From NCBI GenBank assembly GCA_029210625.1, contig JARGFU010000001.1, positions 451,806 through 515,805 on the forward strand: DNA of 64,000 nucleotides, read 5' to 3'. This document shows, piece after piece, positions 1-8,873 of this stretch (the stretch's first letter is position 1; every line of letters starts with the position of its first letter). Made by a program: the position numbers and the translations under genes. Below the pieces are notes generated by a model. The model saw only the letters and a program-made list of their open reading frames with translations. It did no database searches and was not told where the DNA came from. This DNA is from Deltaproteobacteria bacterium (lineage in GTDB: Bacteria; Myxococcota; Myxococcia; SLRQ01).

Positions 1-1
1 C

Positions 2-562
2 GTGCGCCGGGTCGGCGGCGTGCGCTCCCTCGCGGTGGACGTGCGGGTCGTCGCCGCCACCAACAAGGACCTCGCCGCGCGGGTGGAGGAGGGCAAGTTC
101 CGCGAGGACCTCTACTACCGGCTCTCCTCGGTGCCCCTGCACCTGCCGCCCCTGCGCGATCGGCTGGATGATCTGCCCGCCCTGACCCGGAGCCTGCTCG
201 AGGAGCTGGCCCCCGAGCTCGGCGCCCGCTGCGAGCCCCTCACCGAGGCCGTGCTCGCCCGCCTGCGCCAGCACGACTGGCCCGGCAACACCCGAGAGCT
301 GCGCAACGTGCTGGAGCGCGCGATGATCCTCGCCGGCGGCCGCTGCATCGAGCCCTCCGACGTCGCCGTCTCCCGCCCCCGCGCCTCCACCGCGCCCGAC
401 CCCACCACCCTCGCCTTCGAGGGCATGACCCTCGACGAGGTCGAGCGCGAGCTCATCCGCCGCGCCATGGAGCGGGCCGGCGGCAACCAGGCCAAGGCCG
501 CGCGGGCGCTGGGCCTCTCGCGCGACACGCTGCGGTACCGGTTGAAGAAGCACGGGATGTGA
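2..562 (+). CDS. Sigma-54-dependent activator, C-terminal part (5' end outside window)
   Basis: The visible 186 residues are the second half of an NtrC-type AAA+ activator. They contain the VVAATNKDL and FREDLYYRL segments of the sigma-54 activation domain, the WPGNTRELRNVLERA motif, and a Fis-type helix-turn-helix at the C-terminus (GGNQAKAARALGLSRDTLRYRL). The protein would bind an upstream enhancer and remodel sigma-54 RNA polymerase by ATP hydrolysis. The Walker A, GAFTGA loop and any receiver or sensor domain lie left of the window, so its signal cannot be judged. The reading frame is open at the window edge, and the GTG codons near the edge are internal. A TMTC-like gene follows 13 bases downstream on the same strand and may be cotranscribed. 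Confidence 0.93.
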   Translation: MRRVGGVRSLAVDVRVVAATNKDLAARVEEGKFREDLYYRLSSVPLHLPPLRDRLDDLPALTRSLLEELAPELGARCEPLTEAVLARLRQHDWPGNTRELRNVLERAMILAGGRCIEPSDVAVSRPRASTAPDPTTLAFEGMTLDEVERELIRRAMERAGGNQAKAARALGLSRDTLRYRLKKHGM

Positions 563-575
563 GGTCGGGGTCTCG

Positions 576-2411
576 ATGACATCCGACCGCGAGACGAAGC
601 TGCGACGCTGGTGGTCACTGGCGGTCTTCGGGGCAGCGGTGGCGGTCTACCTGCCGACCCTGGGCCACGGCTTCGTCTTCGACGACGACGTGCTGGTGGT
701 CCGCAACGAGGTCGTCCATGAGGGCTCCCTCGCGCGCCTCTTCTCCACCAGTCACTGGGAGGGCGCCGGTCTGCGGGCCGATCTCTATCGCCCCATTCCG
801 GCCGCCACCTACGCTCTGGACCACGCCCTCTGGGGGCTCGATCCCCTCGGCTATCACCTGACGAACCTGCTGCTCCACGCGCTGGCCGCCCTGCTCCTGC
901 TCTGGCTGGCCTGGACCTGGCGGCTGCCTGCGCTCCCTGCGGGTCTCGCGGGCCTCGCCTTCGCCCTGCATCCCATCCACGTCGAGGTGGCGGCCCACGT
1001 CGCCGGCCGCAAGGACGTCCTGGTGACGGTCTTCTTGCTGGCGGCCCTCCTGGCCCACGCGCGGTGGCGCCGTGGTGGCGACGCGCGCTGGCTCCTGCTG
1101 GCACCCCTCTTCCTCGCCGCCGGGCTCTTCTCGAAAGAGAACGCGATCGTCGGGCTCGGATTGCTGCCCTTGCAGGACCTCCTCATCGACCGGAGAGAGC
1201 CGGTCCGGTGGCGACGTCTCGCGGCCCTCTATGGCGCCTACGCCCTGGTGACCCTCGGCTGGGCTGCGGCACGCTGGAGCGTCGTCGGCGCGCTCGCCTC
1301 CACCGTGGTTCCCTTCCTGGACAACCCCCTCGTCGAGGCGAGCCTCACCGGGCGCTGGATGACCGCACTGGCGGTGCTCGGCCGGGGCCTGGGAGCCCTC
1401 GTCTGGCCGACGACCCTCTCTCCCGACTACTCCTTCGATGCGCTGCCAGTGGTGCGCTCGGCGCTCGACCCCGGCTTCGTGGGCAGCCTCCTCCTCCTCG
1501 GCCTGCTCACCTGGCTGGCGGCGCGCAACTGGCGAGCACGGCCCGCCGTCACCGCCGGCCTGCTCTTCTGGGCCGGAGCCATCTTCCCGACCTCGAACCT
1601 CTTGCTGGTCATCGGAACCATCTACGGAGAGCGCCTGCTCTATCTCCCGAGCGCCGGCATCGCCCTGGCCGCGGCCGCACTGCTCCCCGCGGAGCTCGGC
1701 ATCGCCCGGCCTCGGGGCAAGGCGATCCTCGCGCTGGCGGCAGGCCTCCTGCTCGCCTGGTCGGCGAGGAACCTGCACTACTCCGCCGCCTGGGAGAGCG
1801 AGGCCACGCTCTTCGCCTGGGCCGCCCGGGCCGTGCCGGGATCGGCGAAGGTTCACCACAAGCTCGGTGAGCGAGCGATGGCCGAGGGACGCCACGCCGA
1901 GGCCGAGGCCGCCTTCGCCCGGGCGCTGGCCATTCACGACGAGGCCTTCCAGACCCACCGGGGTCGTGCGGCGGCGCTGCGCGGCCTGGGTCGCCTCGCC
2001 GAGGCCGAGGCCGCGCTGAGGCGGGTCGTCGAGCTGCGGGGCGACGACCCGGCCTCCCACTATGAGCTCGCCAGCCTCTACCGCGACCTCGGGCGGCTCG
2101 AGGACGCCCGGCCCCACTGGGAGAAGACCCTGGCCCTCGATCCCGCCCACGCCGGCGCGCTCGGCGACCTGGGCAGCTATCGCCACCTCCAGGGGGATAC
2201 CGCCGGAGCGGTTGTCCTCTGGTCCCGCGCGGCCCTCGCCGATCCCTCGAACGCCACCACCTTCTACAACCTGGGCCTCGGCAAGCTCGCCCTCGGTGAT
2301 CGGAGCGGTGCCCGCGAGGCCTGGACGCACTTCCTGAGGCTGGCCGGCCCCGAGCTGGCGCCACAGCGTGCCGAGGTGGAGCGCCGCCTTGGGAACCTGG
2401 CAGCGCCCTGA
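576..2411 (+). CDS. TMTC-like multi-pass membrane protein with C-terminal TPR repeats
   Basis: This 611-residue protein has an N-terminal hydrophobic half with roughly ten membrane spans and a C-terminal half of about five TPR units (for example AEGRHAEAEAAFARALAIHD and NLGLGKLALGDRSGAREAW). The first periplasmic loop carries HGFVFDDDVLVV, resembling the acidic first-loop motif of GT-C glycosyltransferases of the PMT/TMTC type. By family resemblance it may transfer a sugar from a lipid carrier, but this is inferred. The ATG at 576 sits just after the sigma-54 activator stop and gives a natural signal-anchor. Two paralogs occur in the window, at 2634-4370 and 22028-23992. It ends four bases before the convergent small gene at 2416. 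Confidence 0.85.
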   Translation: MTSDRETKLRRWWSLAVFGAAVAVYLPTLGHGFVFDDDVLVVRNEVVHEGSLARLFSTSHWEGAGLRADLYRPIPAATYALDHALWGLDPLGYHLTNLLLHALAALLLLWLAWTWRLPALPAGLAGLAFALHPIHVEVAAHVAGRKDVLVTVFLLAALLAHARWRRGGDARWLLLAPLFLAAGLFSKENAIVGLGLLPLQDLLIDRREPVRWRRLAALYGAYALVTLGWAAARWSVVGALASTVVPFLDNPLVEASLTGRWMTALAVLGRGLGALVWPTTLSPDYSFDALPVVRSALDPGFVGSLLLLGLLTWLAARNWRARPAVTAGLLFWAGAIFPTSNLLLVIGTIYGERLLYLPSAGIALAAAALLPAELGIARPRGKAILALAAGLLLAWSARNLHYSAAWESEATLFAWAARAVPGSAKVHHKLGERAMAEGRHAEAEAAFARALAIHDEAFQTHRGRAAALRGLGRLAEAEAALRRVVELRGDDPASHYELASLYRDLGRLEDARPHWEKTLALDPAHAGALGDLGSYRHLQGDTAGAVVLWSRAALADPSNATTFYNLGLGKLALGDRSGAREAWTHFLRLAGPELAPQRAEVERRLGNLAAP

Positions 2412-2415
2412 CACC

Positions 2416-2637
2416 TCAGTCGCCGATCATCTTCTCGGCCTGCTTCTTCTGGGCACCGAAGAAGTCCTTGAGGGCACCCCCCGCCATGCAGACCGAGTCG
2501 GGCAGCCCCTGCTTCACCTTGCAGTCGTACATGTAGGCGGGTCGCCGCACCCAGGCCCGGAAGTAGTCGCTGGTGAAGTAGAGGATCCCACCGGCAAGCC
2601 CGATGAGCGCCACGAGGATGAGAGCGGCCTTCTTCAT
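2416..2637 (-). CDS. Small membrane-anchored or exported protein, unknown function
   Basis: This 73-residue protein starts with MKKAALILVALIGLAGGILYF, a signal-anchor or uncleaved signal peptide, followed by a polar tail of about 50 residues with two cysteines (YDCKV and SVCMAGG). No family is recognised. Its ATG overlaps the stop of the upstream TMTC-like gene by four bases (ATGA), so translation is probably coupled and it belongs to the end of the surface-polysaccharide cluster. The two cysteines could form an intramolecular disulfide in the periplasm. The gene is real by start spacing and signal-like N-terminus, but its role is unknown. Confidence 0.7.
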   Translation of the reverse strand: MKKAALILVALIGLAGGILYFTSDYFRAWVRRPAYMYDCKVKQGLPDSVCMAGGALKDFFGAQKKQAEKMIGD

Positions 2638-4370
2638 GGGGCCGATCTAGCACGCCCCGGGCCGAAGCGCCTCTCGACCAGACCGAGGTTGTGGCGCGCC
2701 TCCTCGTTGGCCGGGTCGAGCTCGAGGGCCCGACGATAGGCCTCGTGGGCGGAGGGCAGGCCCCGCATGAAGCGGACCGTCCCCAGGGTGTTCCAGTAGG
2801 CGCTGCTCGACGGCGCCAGCTCGACGGCTCGCTCCGCGGCCGCTTCGGCCTCGAGCAGCCGCCCCACCGTGGCCAGCCACCGAGCCTGCAGGGCCTGGGT
2901 GCCGGCCTGGGCGGGGTCCACCGCGAGCGATCGCCGAAGGTAGTCACCCGCGGTGGCGACCTCGCCCAGCTCGAGGGCAACGGAGGCCGCCTGCGCCAGG
3001 TAGAGGGGATGATCCGGGTTCGAGACCACCACCGGCGCCAGCGCGGCCTTCGCACCCCGGAGGTCGCCCTCGAGCTCCATCGCCCGGGCGAGGAAGCTCC
3101 AGGCCCGGGCGCTCTTCGGTGAGACCTTCACCTCGTGCTCCCAGAGTGTCCTCGCCCCGGACCAGGGCAGGGCCTGGAGCAGGGAGAGGAGCGCGAGCAG
3201 GCCCACCAGGCCCCCGCCGGCCAGCCCGCGCCCTCGCTCGAGCCTCGCCACCCCGAGACCCACGACGAGTACGCCACCCACCATCGCCAGGGGGAGGCGG
3301 TGCTCGGCCATGGGAGTATTGAGGCCATAGACGAGGATGAGCACGAGGGAGAGCGAGAACCAGGCCAGGGAGAAACCGGTCGCCTTCGCCAGGCCTTCGC
3401 GGCGGAGCAGCCCCCAGCAGAGCGCGGCCAGGGCCGGCCAGACCGACCACCCCACGAGAGCCTGGAGCCCGGTCGGTGGTGGAACTTCGTGAACCAGGGA
3501 GAGCCCCCAGGGCACCACGGCCAGGCGCAGGAGGCCGAGGAGGGCCAGACCGCCCTGCGGCGGCCGGTCGAAGAGCGGAGCCTTCTGACTCCACGCGCGG
3601 GCACCCGTGGCCGAGGCCAGCGCCTCGGGCCGCGTCGCCTCGATCAGCTCCGGCCGCAGGAAGAGGAAGAAGACGAGATAGAGCCCGATGGGCAACAGCA
3701 CCGGCCAGGCCGCCAGCGGCCGCCTCCACCAGACGAGCTCCCTCCGGGTGAGCTGCGTCAGGAGCAGGGCTGGAAGCGCCAGGGCGACGGCCTCCTCCTT
3801 GGTGAGGAGCGCCAGGAGGACCAACAGGGGCACGAGCACTCTGGCCTTGCGCTCGAGCTCCTCCCACCGGAGCAGACCGGTGAGCGCGAGCAGGCCGAAG
3901 AGCGCCATCAGGAGCGACGAGCGCCCGGTCGCCAGCAGGATCGACTCGGAGAGGAGAGGATGGGCCACGAGGATCAGCGCGGTCCAGAAGCCCGCCCGCC
4001 GGGCCAGCTCGTCATCGACCCCGGAGATCAGCCGAGGCAGGAGCAGCCGCGTGAAGCGGGCCGCCGCCAACCCCAGGAAGAGCAGGAGCAGGAGCGAGGT
4101 CAGGCGATAGGGCCAGACAGCGCCCTGGCCGATCAACCCGTCGAAGAGGAAGGTCGTGAAGAGGACGGGCCGATAGAAGGGAGTGTGGGTCGAGGTCGAT
4201 CCCAACCAGGGATCGACGAAGAAGCGGGGGAGGCTGGCGAGATCCAGGAAGGCGGGGTTGCCGGCGATCTGATGGAGATCGTCGAACTGGAAGGGAGCCT
4301 GGAGCGCCAGGCCGTGGGCGACCCCGACCACCAGCAGGACTGCGCAGAAGAGGATGCCCGGCCGCTTCAT
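2634..4370 (-). CDS. TMTC-like multi-pass membrane protein with TPR repeats
   Basis: This 578-residue protein begins MKRPGILFCAVLLVV and carries FQFDDLHQIAGNPAFLDL in its first external loop, the same acidic motif seen in the paralogs at 576-2411 and 22028-23992. About ten hydrophobic segments follow, then about four TPR units to the C-terminus. The reading frame stays open further upstream, but the ATG at 4370 overlaps the upstream SGNH gene stop by four bases and gives a signal-anchor, so it is preferred. It lies in an operon with MBOAT and SGNH acylation genes, consistent with assembly or modification of a surface glycan; the glycosyltransferase activity is inferred from family resemblance only. 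Confidence 0.83.
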   Translation of the reverse strand: MKRPGILFCAVLLVVGVAHGLALQAPFQFDDLHQIAGNPAFLDLASLPRFFVDPWLGSTSTHTPFYRPVLFTTFLFDGLIGQGAVWPYRLTSLLLLLFLGLAAARFTRLLLPRLISGVDDELARRAGFWTALILVAHPLLSESILLATGRSSLLMALFGLLALTGLLRWEELERKARVLVPLLVLLALLTKEEAVALALPALLLTQLTRRELVWWRRPLAAWPVLLPIGLYLVFFLFLRPELIEATRPEALASATGARAWSQKAPLFDRPPQGGLALLGLLRLAVVPWGLSLVHEVPPPTGLQALVGWSVWPALAALCWGLLRREGLAKATGFSLAWFSLSLVLILVYGLNTPMAEHRLPLAMVGGVLVVGLGVARLERGRGLAGGGLVGLLALLSLLQALPWSGARTLWEHEVKVSPKSARAWSFLARAMELEGDLRGAKAALAPVVVSNPDHPLYLAQAASVALELGEVATAGDYLRRSLAVDPAQAGTQALQARWLATVGRLLEAEAAAERAVELAPSSSAYWNTLGTVRFMRGLPSAHEAYRRALELDPANEEARHNLGLVERRFGPGRARSAP

Positions 4371-5398
4371 TCCTCCGCTCCTCCGGCAAGGAGACCTCCT
4401 TGCTGCAGCGCCTCGACGAGCTCGCGGGTGAACTCTCGCTTGTCCCGGTAGTCCAGGTGCGAAGTGTCGGGCAGGCGGTAGCGCTGCAGCGCGGGAACGT
4501 CGGAGAGGTGCAGGGTCTCGGCGCCGGTCTCGGCTGCGAGGGCGTCCCAGTAGATCGCACGGGGGTAGTAGGCCTGATCGAGGACCCAGTGCTGATCCTG
4601 GGTCGGGAAGCGAAGGAAGACCACCCGTCCACCCCTCTCCTGGATCGCCTTCACCCAGGGCGCGACCGTGCGAGCCGCCACACGCCACGCCTCGAAGGGC
4701 ACCCGGCCCCGCTGGGCGTAGACCTGCTGGACGCGAGCGATCCGGCCCATGCGGTACCGGGCGAGGTCGATCATCCGGTAGTCCCCTTCGCGGGTCCGGT
4801 TGGCCAGGGTGCGCAGATAGAAGGGAGCCGGCACGCCCTCACCCGCGAGGAGGGAGAGCAGGATCCGGCGGAGGTTGAGGCTGGGGCTCAGGACCGTCAG
4901 GCGCTCCTGCGCCAGGGAGGCTAGCCGGCGATTCAAGAAGGCGTCGGGGCTCTTCTGGTCATGGTAGGCCTTCACCCAGGCCTGCTGGCTCTCGATCCGA
5001 TCGGCGCGAAGGCCGCCAGGCACCACCGACACCAGGACAGTTCCCCTGAAGTCCGGGTCCTCGGCCAGATCCCGGAGCGTGGCGAAGGGCGCCGAGCCAT
5101 CGATCGCCAGCTGCAACACCGTGTGATCAGGCAGGAGCCGCTCCATCTCCGACGGGTCCAAACCAAGCTGGATCCGGGAGGCCCCGAGGAGCACCACGAC
5201 CTTCTCCCCGTAGACGCGGCTGCGCTCGACCGCCCAGAGCGCGGGATCGTCGGTGACCGTCGGCAGATGCCCGACGGAGCGCCAGGCGGCCTCGGCGCCC
5301 CCGAGGATCGAGAGCGCCAGGAGGGCCGTCAGCCCCCAGAGCCGGAACGCCGGCAGCGGCGGGACCCTCTGTCTAGAACTGGAAGTAGATGAAGGCAC
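4367..5398 (-). CDS. SGNH-like (AlgJ/AlgX-type) acetyl-transfer partner of MBOAT
   Basis: This 343-residue protein has one N-terminal membrane span (LTALLALSILGGAEAAW) and a periplasmic SGNH-like domain. GASRIQLGLDP near residue 73 is the family G-x-S-R block, and DTSHLDYRDKREF near the C-terminus supplies the Asp-His pair. In alginate-type systems such proteins accept the acyl group from an MBOAT partner and place it on polysaccharide. The only usable start is GTG at 5398, which lies 26 bases inside the MBOAT gene, a strong sign of translational coupling. It overlaps the downstream TMTC-like gene by four bases. Confidence 0.82.
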   Translation of the reverse strand: MPSSTSSSRQRVPPLPAFRLWGLTALLALSILGGAEAAWRSVGHLPTVTDDPALWAVERSRVYGEKVVVLLGASRIQLGLDPSEMERLLPDHTVLQLAIDGSAPFATLRDLAEDPDFRGTVLVSVVPGGLRADRIESQQAWVKAYHDQKSPDAFLNRRLASLAQERLTVLSPSLNLRRILLSLLAGEGVPAPFYLRTLANRTREGDYRMIDLARYRMGRIARVQQVYAQRGRVPFEAWRVAARTVAPWVKAIQERGGRVVFLRFPTQDQHWVLDQAYYPRAIYWDALAAETGAETLHLSDVPALQRYRLPDTSHLDYRDKREFTRELVEALQQGGLLAGGAEE

Positions 5399-6794
5399 GA
5401 TCCTCTCCCGGCATCATGACGATGCCAGCCAGCATGATGGCCAGACCGAAGGCCAGGGCCCACCAGGGCGTTCTCGCCGCCACGGTCTCGACGGTGGCGT
5501 CTTTCATGGCCCACTGGAGTGCGACGACCCCCAGGGCGACACCGAGGCCGAGCCAGGCAGCATCCGATATGGGCAGGACTGCGGTGGTCTCACCCAATCC
5601 CACCATCGCCGCGACGATTCCGGTGCTACGCGGCAGGGTGTCGGCGCGGAAGAAGATCCAGGCGAAGCAGACCAGCACGAAGGTCCCGATGCGGCCGAGC
5701 GATAGCGCCAGGCCGCTCTTGGCCCATCCCGCGTTCACCAGCAGGACTTTCAACCCTCGCTCGAGTACCAGATAGAGGCCGTGGAGGGCTCCCCACACCA
5801 CGAAGTTCCAGGACGCCCCGTGCCACAAGCCCCCGAGCAACATCGTCAGGGAGAGGTTCACGTAGGTGCGGACCTGCCCGTGCCGGTTCCCGCCCAGGGG
5901 GATGTAGAGGTAGTCGCGCAGCCAGGTCGAGAGCGAGATGTGCCATCTCCGCCAGAAGTCGGAGAAGCCCATCGCCGCGTAGGGGAAGCGGAAGTTGTCG
6001 GGCAGCTCGAAGCCCAGGCACATCGCGCTACCGATGGCGATGGTCGAGTAGCCGGCGAAGTCGCAGAAGATCTGACCGGCGAAGGCCAGGGTGCCGATCC
6101 AGGCCCCCGCAGCGTCCGGGAGGACGGCCGCGTCGTAGTAGACCTCGACGACCGGAGCGAGGAAGCCGTCGGCCAGAACGACCTTCTCGAAGAGCCCGAG
6201 GACCATGAGCGCCAGGCCCCAGCCCAGCTCGTGCGCCGTGGCCCGGCGAGGCTCGACGCACTGGGGGAGGAACTGCGCGGAACGCACGATGGGGCCGGCG
6301 ACCAGCTGCGGGAAGAAGGTGACGTAGAGGGCGTAGTCGAGGAAGGAGTGCCAGGGCTTCCCGCGCCGGAGGTAGACGTCGAGCGTGTAGGAGAGGGTCT
6401 GGAAGGTATAGAAGGAAATGCCCACCGGCAGGACGATATCGAGGGCCACCGGCGAGTAGCTCACCCCCAGGCTCCCCATCAGCCAGGTGAAGTTCTCCAG
6501 GGCGAAGTTGCCGTACTTGAAGAAGACCAGCAGCCCGAGGTTCACTCCCAGGGTGGCCAGGAGGAGGAGCCTCCTGCGGCCCGGCGCCTCGGTCCGCTGG
6601 AGTCCCCGGGCGATGTACCAGTCCGCGACGGTGGAGACCCACAGGAGCAGCACGAAGGGCGGGTTCCAGGCCATGTAGAAGAGGTAGCTGGCCAGGAGCA
6701 GGTTGAGCTTCCTGGTCCACCAGGGCAGCCGCAGATGATGCAGGCCCAGGACGACCGCGAAGAAGACGACGAAGGTGTAGGAGTTGAAGACCAA
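5373..6794 (-). CDS. MBOAT family membrane-bound O-acyltransferase
   Basis: This protein of about 473 residues has roughly ten membrane spans and typical MBOAT blocks: VFNSYTFVVFF at the start, PVGISFYTFQTLSY, YVTFFPQLVAGPI, FSDFWRRWHISLSTWLRDYL and the conserved histidine in GGLWHGASWNFVVWGALHG. It moves acyl (usually acetyl) groups across the inner membrane for O-acylation of exported polysaccharide, together with the SGNH partner encoded immediately downstream. The start is uncertain: two in-frame TTG codons at 6806 and 6794 are available, and 6794 places the family motif directly after the initiator. No ATG or GTG fits. Confidence 0.9.
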   Translation of the reverse strand: MVFNSYTFVVFFAVVLGLHHLRLPWWTRKLNLLLASYLFYMAWNPPFVLLLWVSTVADWYIARGLQRTEAPGRRRLLLLATLGVNLGLLVFFKYGNFALENFTWLMGSLGVSYSPVALDIVLPVGISFYTFQTLSYTLDVYLRRGKPWHSFLDYALYVTFFPQLVAGPIVRSAQFLPQCVEPRRATAHELGWGLALMVLGLFEKVVLADGFLAPVVEVYYDAAVLPDAAGAWIGTLAFAGQIFCDFAGYSTIAIGSAMCLGFELPDNFRFPYAAMGFSDFWRRWHISLSTWLRDYLYIPLGGNRHGQVRTYVNLSLTMLLGGLWHGASWNFVVWGALHGLYLVLERGLKVLLVNAGWAKSGLALSLGRIGTFVLVCFAWIFFRADTLPRSTGIVAAMVGLGETTAVLPISDAAWLGLGVALGVVALQWAMKDATVETVAARTPWWALAFGLAIMLAGIVMMPGEDRAFIYFQF

Positions 6795-6866
6795 GTTCCG
6801 AACCAATCGTGAGGAAAATGCTGTAGACGCGCCCCTACCGCTGAGCCCACTCCTCGGAGTGGTTGT

Positions 6867-7826
6867 TCAGTTCATCATGTCTTCCGGCGCCCTCTTTGGC
6901 AGAAGGAGAAGGCCCAGGAGGGCCACCGCCAGATTCATGGTGACCTGCCAAAGGCGGGTTGCGACCGCGAGCATTGCGGCCTGTTCCGGCGGCATCCAAC
7001 TGCTGAGCAAGAGCAACATGGTGCCCTCCTGGACACCCAGCCCAGCGGGGGCGAAGAAGGCCAAGACACCGCTCAACCCTGCGACGATCAACGCTCCCCC
7101 GAGTTGGAAAAAAAGACTGGCTGGCACATCGAGCAGGGAGTGGACCAAGATCACGAACGCGAGAACAGCAACCAGGTGTTGAGCAATCGCCAACCCGAAG
7201 GCCCCCGCCAGCCTTCTCCGATCGGGAATCGCTTCTATCGGATTCCTGCCCAAGGCCCGGAGGAGGAGGTTCAGAGGCAGGAGGGAGTGCCGAGTCGCCA
7301 AGACGGCCACGGCCACCACGAAGAGAGCGGCCATCGGCAGGATCAACGGACTCCCGGAGTCGACCGCACCCAGGAACAGCACCCCCGTGATGGACGAGGA
7401 ACCAACGATGATCACACTGTAGAAGAACACAGTCACGGACGAGATCGCCGGCGAAACCCCCTCTAGCCTGGAGGCAAGCCAGATGAACCCGATCGTCGTG
7501 TGCACCCTGCCTGGAATGTACTTCCCCAGCATCGGAACCGTCGCGAGAACTACAGAACTCCGCAGAGGAACAGACACATCTACGGCCAAGAAAAGGACCC
7601 GCAAGATAGGCGCCCCGAGAACACCCGATACCGAAACCACAACGAGCGAAAAAGCCAATCCAGGGAGATCCACATTGAATGCACCCTCCTCGAGGTCCGA
7701 TAGATTGGCCGCAATGTGCTGAGACACGAAGACGACGACAGCAACCGCGATGCCGTGCTTCGCAATCCTTCCAAGCATTCGCAGCCGAGTCGATCCGCGC
7801 GACTCCCCGCTCCCCCGATCGCTCAT
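6867..7826 (-). CDS. UPF0104 / lysylphosphatidylglycerol synthase-type membrane protein
   Basis: This 319-residue protein is almost wholly hydrophobic, with about eight membrane spans. It has the PGRVHTTIGFIWLASRLEG region and the late glycine-rich block FFAPAGLGVQEGTMLLLLS typical of the LPG_synthase_TM/UPF0104 family. Members are found in glycan clusters and include flippase-like proteins and the membrane half of MprF; substrate specificity cannot be read from sequence. The ATG at 7826 overlaps the upstream FemAB-like gene by four bases. Codon use is less GC-rich than in the flanking genes, matching the foreign-looking middle part of the cluster. Confidence 0.8.
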   Translation of the reverse strand: MSDRGSGESRGSTRLRMLGRIAKHGIAVAVVVFVSQHIAANLSDLEEGAFNVDLPGLAFSLVVVSVSGVLGAPILRVLFLAVDVSVPLRSSVVLATVPMLGKYIPGRVHTTIGFIWLASRLEGVSPAISSVTVFFYSVIIVGSSSITGVLFLGAVDSGSPLILPMAALFVVAVAVLATRHSLLPLNLLLRALGRNPIEAIPDRRRLAGAFGLAIAQHLVAVLAFVILVHSLLDVPASLFFQLGGALIVAGLSGVLAFFAPAGLGVQEGTMLLLLSSWMPPEQAAMLAVATRLWQVTMNLAVALLGLLLLPKRAPEDMMN

Positions 7827-8863
7827 GGCCTGGCCGACCCGCTCTGGATCGCCCGCAGGGTCTTCACCATGCGCCGCCCAGGTCCCGTTCCCGCGGCCCG
7901 GAGAACCAGATCCAGCACCCTCATGTGTCCCCGCCGCAGCTCGAGATCAAAGCTCGGACAAGACTGAGGAGAGGCCCCCCACTTGGCCTTGAACCGTTGC
8001 AATTTTGCATCTCCCGGCCCGGAGGGCAGAAAATCGAAACTATGCAAACCCCGATCGATGGCCTGCTCGATGGCCGTGTGCAGGAGAAGGTCATTTGGAC
8101 ACCACGCCAGGCCCTCGGTCGCTGATCCACCCATCAAATAGTGCCGCCGGGATCGAGAGTCCACCGCGAGAATCCCGGCAATCGGACGTGTGTTCCGACG
8201 GGCCAAGAGCAGAACACCGCGCCCCTCGCGACACAGGTGACGATGCACCGCCCGCACGAAGTTCAAGCTGTATTTCGGAATCGCCCTGTTTCTCTCCATC
8301 GACTCCAGGTACAGCGAATAGAAGTCCATACAGTCCCGATCGCTCAACCCCACCATCACCTCGACACCGCCCCTCCTGGCCTTTCTGACATCGCGACGGA
8401 TGTTTCGACGAAAACCGGCCCAAACTTCCTCCTTGGTTCTCCCCTCGAAATCGAGAACATGGGTCTCACCCTCGATCGCCTCGAATGGAGGCTCCAGCAC
8501 CATTCCACCGTTGGGCTGATCCACGAACCGGGCTCGACTGAATCCGCGCCCCCGCAGGCTCGACTCAAGTAACCGGACCACCACTTGAGCCGGTGGGGCG
8601 ACACCCACCACTCCGCCATAGGGGAGACTCGAGTAAAACTGCTTCACCCAGAGGATACGCTTCGAGAAGCCAACCACTCCTCCGATCGCTTCTCCATTCT
8701 GCTTGAAGAACAGAACAGCAGGCTCCGCCCCTAGCCCTTCTTTCAGAACCGCCAACCACCTCGGCTCATGGAAGACCAGATGCGGGCCCCGCTCCAGCAA
8801 CCCCCCCCATCTCGAATCACGTGGCGATGCCACCTCGATCGCCCAAGCACTCGAATCACTCAC
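7823..8863 (-). CDS. FemAB-like GNAT acyltransferase
   Basis: This 346-residue protein resembles the GNAT/FemAB-like family (PF13480). It has an N-terminal half with WLAVLKEGLG and GVVGFSKRILWVKQF, then a second GNAT unit with FRRNIRRDVRKARRGGVEV, FYSLYLESMERN and the C-terminal FDFLPSGPGDAKLQRFKAKWG. Such proteins transfer amino acids or acyl groups onto peptidoglycan or sugars and are common in exopolysaccharide clusters. GTG at 8863 is the start, ten bases after the radical SAM stop. It overlaps the UPF0104-type gene by four bases. The actual acceptor in this cluster is unknown; modification of an amino-sugar is a reasonable guess. Confidence 0.8.
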   Translation of the reverse strand: MSDSSAWAIEVASPRDSRWGGLLERGPHLVFHEPRWLAVLKEGLGAEPAVLFFKQNGEAIGGVVGFSKRILWVKQFYSSLPYGGVVGVAPPAQVVVRLLESSLRGRGFSRARFVDQPNGGMVLEPPFEAIEGETHVLDFEGRTKEEVWAGFRRNIRRDVRKARRGGVEVMVGLSDRDCMDFYSLYLESMERNRAIPKYSLNFVRAVHRHLCREGRGVLLLARRNTRPIAGILAVDSRSRRHYLMGGSATEGLAWCPNDLLLHTAIEQAIDRGLHSFDFLPSGPGDAKLQRFKAKWGASPQSCPSFDLELRRGHMRVLDLVLRAAGTGPGRRMVKTLRAIQSGSARP

Positions 8864-8873
8864 GCGAGACCGC